From Brachionus koreanus (lineage: Eukaryota; Rotifera; Eurotatoria; Ploima; Brachionidae), in NCBI GenBank assembly GCA_016987375.1, contig PJRA01000263.1, positions 5,215,953 through 5,279,952 of the forward strand: a stretch of DNA of 64,000 bases. Direction: 5' to 3'. Shown in pieces: positions 35,601-44,600 of this stretch. Position 1 is the first letter of the stretch; the number at the start of each line of letters is the position of its first letter. The notes beneath the pieces were generated by a model that saw only the letters and a list, made by a program, of their open reading frames with translations, had not been told where the DNA came from and did not search any database. A program made the translations under genes and the position numbers.

Positions 35601-38600
35601 ACTCTTTTTCTGTGCAATTATCACTATTTTGTGTGCACAAATCAACAATTGTGTTAATACTATTAGTTACTTGTTTGATTGCGTAGAGCAATTGCTGACG
35701 ACTGGTCAGAGCATTTGGATCGGCCAATATCGATTTGGCCGAGTGCAAAAGCTTGTTCGAATTCGAGTATAATTCGCGCAAATGTTTAATCACTGGCTCG
35801 GCCGATTGAAGGCTGGCACCAATTGACAGACTGGACTGGACAAAAGAGTCAAATGAATGGGTGAATTCAGCCGTCGATTGATTCAGATTTTGTGATTGAA
35901 GTTTTGAGTCAAGGCAAATTTGATTGCTGGCTTGATTGAGTTTAAGACCCATTTGGTTCAGCTCGGACTGATATTGGGGCAAATTTTGAGCACTTATCGG
36001 CGACAGCTTCAGACCTGACGAGTACAATATACTCGAGTATTCGGCCAGAGAGTTGATTACATCGTCTATGTCCTTTTGACCTGGCAGACAATTGACACAT
36101 TCGTACAACGATTGGGCAATTTGGCGCGCAATTTCAATCAGTCTTTGTTGATTTAGCTCCGAGTCCGAAGTGTTCAGGAGAGCAAGTCTCGATTCGTTTA
36201 CCAGAGTGATTGACTGATCTAGGACTACATGAGCCGATTCGATCAATTTTTCCTGATAGGCTCGATTGTTCGAGCATGCGCTTATGGCTCTTATCGAGTT
36301 GGTGAATGAGCGCAATGAGTTAATAGTCTCTTTGGCTGCGATTCCAGTGTAAACTTCGTTTCCCTGCGCGGCTGCAGTGAGCATCTGGGCCATCGAAAGA
36401 CCAACTGTTTTGGACAGAGCGGCCAGCTGCGCTTCACATATTTCCAGGGTTTCACCTGGCAACGGTCTCAGACTTTGCCGCATAGCGGACTGTTTTATTT
36501 CATTCAATTCTTTGGCCAACTGACGTATCGAGTCAATCATTGCATCAGATTCAAATGAACCGCACACTTCCTGTGCCTGAAATTTAAAAATAATTTTAAT
36601 TAAATTTAAATTTTTTTTTTTTTTAAGTTTTCATATTTTTCAATTTTATTCAGCAAATTTTTTTTTTTTTATTTTAAAAATGTATGTAAAATATCTTTAA
36701 AATTGTTAAAAAATGAATTAAAAATTATTTTTTCTAAATTTGATTTTAAGAAAAAAAAACATTAATCTTTGTTTGATTTATTTTTTGAAATATTGAATAT
36801 AAGAATCTCATCAGATCTGAACCTTCTAAAATCTTTTTTAAAAAAAAAATATTTATTTTTACTAAAAATTACTGTCAGTATTTGAGTCTTTAATTGATTA
36901 AAGTATTTTCCATTGATATTATTGAATAAATCTTTAAATTATTCTAACAATTTGACTAAAAAATGCTAAATTATTAGAAAAAAGGGAAATGAATAAAATG
37001 TTTAAATGTGAGAGGGATATACTATAACAGAAACCAACACCAAATTGGTTATCCGATCAACAAAGATGATTGATGGATTAGGAACCACTATCTGTTCAAA
37101 CATGGGAACACAGTGAGGCATTAAAAATAGACTGGCTAAAGCAAAGAGTGTCTTTGTCTTTCTTAGGGTCAAGACAAGTAACATGGAGGTCAACAATCAT
37201 GAGACTTCACTAAATGGGAATGGCACGAATAGAAGCATGGGCCAAGGCGAAAGATCGATTTGAGTGGAAATCAAAAGTAATGACCCTATGCTATACAAGT
37301 CGAATTAAAAAAAAAAGGATTAAAAAAAAAATTTTTACAAATTAAATCTAAATATAATTATGTGTAATTAAAAAATATTGAAATAAAGTGCAACACGATT
37401 TGTTTCACCTTTTTTCACATAATTTTAATATATCAAAAAAGAAAAAATATTTGTTCAACTTATTTTTTATATTCACAACTCCTTTAAACAACACATAATA
37501 AAAAGAATAAATTAAATATTTTTTAAAAACAAATATTAATTTTTAAAGTTTAAGCATTTCTAACTGTTGAGACTTGGATGGTCATGATCATTTTCAGATT
37601 CAGAAATTATTTAATTCACAATAAAGAAACAGATCAAATTCAGATGCGTTTAGATTTGATATTGAACATGCTAGCTATATGCTATAGAGTAAAAGCTCAA
37701 TTTAGTTGTAACTTAAATAGGACTTTATGAGTTGAAAATATATGTTAGGATGAATAAATGAAGCCAGTTACATTAATAAAATTCAACTTAGTGCTTAAAA
37801 TGTGAAAATGTAAAAATATTTGTCTGTCGGAAAAATTTTTAGATAAAAAAAATTTACTCAAAATATATAGTGATGATTTGATATTGGGATCCATGAGGTA
37901 AATTATCGTAAAAAATATTTGATATGAGGTAAATTAACGTAAAAAATGGTAATTTGGCTATTTTACGTAATACAAGAATTGTAAAAATTGGAAAATTAAC
38001 CATAATTTACACTAATTTACGTAAATGTGCGTAAATTTAGCATGGATCAAATCACCACTGTATGTAAAAAAATCCAATTGAATAAAGTTGAAGCAATTAA
38101 TAAAGGACAATTAAATTAAGGAAAAAACTTTTGAATCTTTTAAATTTAATAGATAGCTATGTGAATAAGTAATATTATTGTATAGTAGTATTATTTTCAA
38201 TAAAATTTTTTTAAAAATAAATTTTATAAGAATAATGATTAAAAAAATTGGTTTCTTACTTTAACAATGCAGGTTTTAAGCTCATTTAAAGAAGTTGTTA
38301 GCTGAGTAGAACAGTTTCTAAGTTGTATGGCTTTGATTTCATCTGTAATTGTTGGTAAAATTGATCTAGTTAGAGCGATCATTTTTTGGGTCGGATTAAT
38401 AAAATCTTCGCAAGCATTTATTAATTCAAAATGAGCACTTTTTGACATTAAACTAACCATACATCCTCGTATGGCTTGGACAATTTTAGGCACTTGATCG
38501 GCCACTATTTTACACTGACTAATCAATTGTGTGTGGGACTGACAATTTTTTATAGCAGAACTATCGCTGCTATCAGCATAAACTGCGCATACTTGTATGG

Positions 38601-41600
38601 CAGCTATTGATTGTGTGGCACAAGAAGCAGCTTGTTTGGCACATAGTTCCAGTCGTTTGACAGCTTGAATATGTGAATTGTCACCCATAGCTAGTGAAGT
38701 TGCAGTTTTTAAGTCTTCGACAGCTTTTTTCAAACTTTCTTGCAGCCGATCATCACTAGGATTGGACGCACACCCCTTGGCTGTTTCAACTATTTTGCTT
38801 GTCGCTTCGGCAAGTAGTTTAGCGGCCAGCAGTAATTTTCGCTGTTGATCGCTACTTGTCTGAGAGTGAGCTTCTTGTTTCAACGAGTTTATCAACTCGG
38901 TGGTTGCCACGGCTAAATTTTTTGCCTGTCTAATCATTTCGGATGGATTTTGAATGCTGTCAAACAAGCAATCAGTGACCATGTGAATTTTTTCCACCGA
39001 TTTATTTTGACCATGCTGACCCGAATTGATGATCTGATCATTTGAAGCTCTCACTCCATCCAACAACTGAATGACAGATTCGGTCACATTTTTAGAACAA
39101 TTTCTAAGCTCGATAAGAACTTGCTCTTCTCTACAATTAGCTACAGCCACTTCCATAACTGAATCAACATTTCTTGACACTTGTCTTGCAGCTTCTACAA
39201 TTTGTTCTTGGCATTCTTTGCTCGAAATTGTAGACGAACAAACTTTTGTACAAGAAACAAGCTGAGAAGTGCTCAGAGCACATTGGGTTACCATCGATAT
39301 AACATCATTTACTCCTTGTTGATTTTCACAATGATTGGCAACATTTTTAGATGCAATTACCAAGCCGGCAGTCGAACTTGCAACCTGCTTGGCCAATCCA
39401 ATGAACGTTTCTTGCAATTTTGGCTCATTTGAATCGCTATATGTTAAATTTTTAACTACTTCGTTTCCAGCTTCTCCTATTTTACCCACCGCACCGAACA
39501 TATTTTGTCTTGGCTCGGAACATCCTGGTTCAACATGCTTTAAAAAATCTGAAAAAGCATTGCACACTTTTTTGGCTGCATCAAGTAATCTGTCATTTTC
39601 GCTAAAATTTTGCAAAGCCGAAATCATGGCCACGTCTTTGGAGAAATCGCCTAAATTCGAAGAAATACAAGAGACAGCTGCACCAACCAAATTTAGGTCT
39701 GTATTCTGGCTTCCGTTGGATGTTAGTGTAACAATCTGTGCCGTGGCAGCATTCATTGCTGAAAGATGAGAAGTGACGTTTTGTTTGTTGACATCGATCA
39801 TGTTTGTCTTCCATTGAATAGATACAGGATCAGTGCCAATGTCGCCAAGGTCCGGACGACGGTCTAAATTAGACTGAGCAACAGCTATGCTGCTTTTGGC
39901 TGATTGTATTGTGCTAATCAATGGATGATGTACTCTCTCACTTTCATAATCAGTTTGATTACTGAAGCTGCATGTCTGACGCACTTGATTTGACTCGGAT
40001 TCTGAATTTGCTCGGCTGATTGGCACTGTTACATTACCATTGTCTTGGCTCATATTTGTTTTATTTATTTGAATTATAGTTGCTCTTGATTATGATTAAT
40101 TTAGTAAAAAAAAAAGAAAAAAAAATTCAGCTTTTATTACTTTGATGGCGCTATGACCTCTTCGATCATTGGCGATTCTTCTTCGGCATCGAAGCCATTG
40201 TATTCTTTTGATTTTTTCTATAAAATAGTAAAAAATTTAATTTAATAAAATATGAATAAATTGCGTTTGTTTGTTTAAATATATCATTTTTTTTAATTTA
40301 TTTTTCTTCCCAAGAGCTTGACTCAGTTGTTAAAAAATATCTAGTATAACTATTAATTAGTAAACTTAAATTTGATCGATTTTTGAGCTTAATAAAAACA
40401 AAATCATTTAAATTGAAATAAAAAAAGAAAATTTCTAAGCCCAAAAAATATTATCAATTAATATCATAGAAAGAATTAGCAAAAAAAGGGTGGGTCTTAT
40501 TAAGTGTCAAACCATATTATGGATATTCCAATTTTGGAAAAAAATTTCTATCTTAAAATGTACATTAAAAAGAAACAAATGTTTCCAATTTTTTTAAGTG
40601 AAAAAAAAATTTTGAAAAATTAAAATCAATAAAATTTTCAGAAAAGGAAACTCTTATGAACATATACTGGGTTTTTTTTTAAATATGATATTCAACAAAA
40701 ATGACAGATTCAGCATATGTTTCATTTTTAATGAAGCTTATCGTAGAAAATTCAACTGATTGAAAACAGTTTTTCTAAATGATCAAAATAGTTTTAATTA
40801 GTGCAATAATGAAGATAAATTTTAAAAGATTATTCTCTTTTTAGTAACTCTTTTTGAATGAATTTATTATTTCCAGTAGACCTTTTTAAAAAAAAATTTC
40901 AACTATTTTAATGTTATTAAGGGTTCAAAATTAAAAAAAAATGATAATACTCGGGCTTATTTTTTCTTTGATAGTAATGGTTTTGGATAGTTTACTAATA
41001 ACTAAAATATTTGCCAAAATTTTTTTAGTTAAAAATTTATTTTGTTTTAGTAAAATAAAAAAATAAACTTGAGCCTAATTTTCACATGTTTTATTGAAAA
41101 AATGGCTCATATGACCCAAATATATGAGCATACAAGCTAGTTGAAAATATATTTTTGTTTGTTAAAATCTTAAATACTGTGTTTCTTCTGAAAACAAAAA
41201 AATATTTTTTTTTTCACTAATTCTTAATTTAATTTGTTTTCATCAAAAAATCCTAATGAATCTAAAGCAATTTAAAAAATTATGTACTACTATTTTTCAC
41301 TCTATTTTATTTGTTTGAATTATTTTCAAGATTTCAATCAATCGGTGTTTTTCCATAGTCTAAAAATCTTGTTTTAATAAATAATTGTTTTAATAAAAGA
41401 ACAATCTTCTTTAATTAGGAATTAATGCGTAATTCTTTTTCACTGTTTAACAATTGAGAAAAATCACATCTTTTGTTATTTTGCAATAAAGAAATAAGAT
41501 CTTATCGAGGCACTAATGTTTTTTAAAAAATTTAATTATTCTTTTATTATTAAAAAAATTAATTTTATTATCAGTTTTTATTTTCTAGGAATATTTGAAA

Positions 41601-44600
41601 ATTTTTAATAAAAAAAAATTAGCTCATCTCTAATAGAACAGAGTTAATTTTAGCTTAAAAGAAATTTTTTTTTGTAACACATGAAAGTTAACCCTAAATT
41701 TCTTATTTTGATATTGTAAAAAATAAGAAAATTTTTTCAAAAATAATGAATAATAATTTTTAGATGCTTTTTTTTAAAAAGTTTAATTCTTTGATTAAAT
41801 TTTAGTATATATTTTGAATATTCACTTAGGATTTTTCTGTTTTAAGAGATTTATACATGAAATAAAATCAATACGATCGGTTTTCTTTCAACTGTTTTAC
41901 TAGATTTTGAAATATAATAGTGTAGCTTCCATGTCACTTCAAAAATTCTGATTCTTCTATTAAAAATAATAATTTTCTACTCCCAGATTAAACAATTAAA
42001 TTTCGAAAATTTGCGATTATGAAAAAAAAATACAAACTTTTTTGAGAATTATGTCAATATAGCCAGATATAAGTCTTGCAATGTGTTCACCTTCAGTCGT
42101 TTGCATTGAATAATACTGTTCTTTGTAATGATCGCCAAAGTCTAAAGTGAACGTGTTGGGTGAAGCTGCCCACTTTTTAACACACTCAAGTGGATAGACA
42201 TTCAAAAATTCTTTTGTCTTTTCATCAACTCTGATAATTGATTCTTTGGTAATACCGAGCAAACGTGCTACTAGCTTATTTTTGCCTTTCATTTTTTCTT
42301 TAACCAAAAAAAATGTAACTCCATAGGTTTTGAGCGATCGACACAACTGAGTATATTTTAGTTTGGCATCTAATTCGTTCAAACCAACAAGGGTTTTATA
42401 CTCTTGAATAATTTTTTTCTCAATGCCTTTCACTTTGACATACTCTTTGGGAACGAGTTCTTTCAAGCTAGAAAATTAAAAAAAATTTATTTATATAGTA
42501 AACATTTAAATAGAGAAGGCCTCATGCGTAATTAGTAGCGCAACTTAGGGTTTAGTCTAATTACCAGTAAATGTCTGAATTTGAATGATTACACCTAAGT
42601 TTTAAGCACAAGTTTCTGCTTTTTTATTTAATTTTTTTTTGAATAAATGAATAAACTAAAACCTTACTCAATTCCATGGCCCTTTTTATGTTCAACACAG
42701 TCTCCGTTTTTAATTTGGCATTGGAAAGCAGCAAATTTGATTGCTTCTTCTTCAGTAATTGGGTGAGAACCTTTAAGAATTGCATCTCTACACTGGACAT
42801 AAAGCAAATTAAGCTGTATGGGATCGCGTGTGTCAATATTTTTGTCAGAGAAGAAGAATTTACGCTTCAGTACAAGACATGTAGATTCGTCTATTTTTTG
42901 TTGACGCAGTGTTTTCGAATGATCCAGCCATGCGACTAACAAAATTATTTATTTTCTGCTTACTTATTTTCTAAATTCTAATCTTACTATCATCATCAGT
43001 ATGCAATTTTTTTTTCAATTCTTCCATTTTTTTATGATCTCTATGAAGCGATCTATCTTTTTTCATTGTTTGATATTTTTCTTTTTCCAATTCAGGCGAA
43101 TCGTTAATCAACGAATATTCTTCATAATTAGCAATTCCCAGTTGAGAGCAAATATTTATCATTAGCTGTCCCACTGTTTGGCTGTCATCAACCAGAAGTG
43201 TTTTTGTTTCTCCATCCAAAATTTTTATTTTCAATTTTCTATATTTGTTGCTATAATCTATTGTGTCCTTTTAAAAAAAATTTGAATAAATTTTTTTTCA
43301 TTTTTTAGTAAAATCCATTTTTCGAAACTAGTATTCTTCTCATGTAATTATGTTTTTTCATAATAATTTAATTAAAAATTTTTTAGTAGTCTTTTACTTT
43401 AAAAAAAATGCCGTAAAGCTATATTTTCATGTTCTCGATTGCTTGAAATTCAAATGTATATGTATTTATAAAGATCTAATTTTTTCCCCATGTTCCCTCC
43501 TCAATTCCTAATGTTTTAAAATGTAATTTATAAAAAAAAAAACTTAAATAAAATAAACATATGACTTTTCCATCACTGCATTTATTTAACATTAATGGAA
43601 TCTAGCTGATGATTTATGATAAAATACGAAATATTTTTTGAAATAAATTCAATAAATTAAGTAATTCATAAAAATAAATATTCTGGTTTTATTCATAAAA
43701 TTATATTCTGGTTTTATTTTAAATGATAATTTTTTAAAAAAAGAACGCCTGAGAGTTTTTTTAGACCCTTTTTGAAAAATTAAAACCTGAATTTCATCCC
43801 ATATAAATAATATTTTTAAAATGGCTCTTCTTAGTTAAAAAATCTTAATTGCATTTTTATAGAAAATGAATAAATTTTGAAATAAATTTTAAATTTATCT
43901 CAATAACTTTAATTGAAATTTTATTGAGAAATTAGACGGGCTTTCTAGTGTTAATCAGGGGGTTTATCAATTTTTTTTTCAAATCCCAAAAAAAATTTTT
44001 TACATTAATTCATTAAACTGATTCAATGCCAGCATTAATTGTTAATATCGCAATAAAAAATAATCTTTTATGTGGAATCAAACAAATCCATCTATACTCA
44101 AATAACGTAATTTTCCGAATTTAGTGACATGTCTTTAAAATAGAGTACTCTATTTTAGTGACACGCTGTTATAACATGTAAAAGATTCTTTTGTGACATG
44201 TCATTAAAAATTTTAGTAACATGTCACTAAATTCGGATGATTACGTTAATTTAAAAGAAACATTTATTGAAATTGAAAAAAAATTAATAGGAACCTAGAA
44301 AACTAATATTTTTTAAAACTTCTTCAACCAAAAAGCATACTTATTTTATTTTTGAAAACGATTAATTTAACCCATCAATTAATTCGAACTCTAAAAGAAA
44401 CATAACAAAATAAATCTAACTATTATTTTTTATTGAAAATTCAATGAGAAATAATTCTTCATCAAGTAATTGAAATTTACTTGAGATTCAATCTATCTTT
44501 TTTTTAATAGCTGATAAATTTCTCTAGAATTTTTGGCCAGGTTTAAAGTTTTTAGCTTTTGGGAACTTCGGGTTTTAAACAGTGATGTAGCTTTTTAAAA

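Noticed and set aside
39335..39769. 144-codon plus-strand ORF inside talin exon 7
   Set aside because: Antisense shadow of a long, confidently assigned coding exon; no motif of its own.
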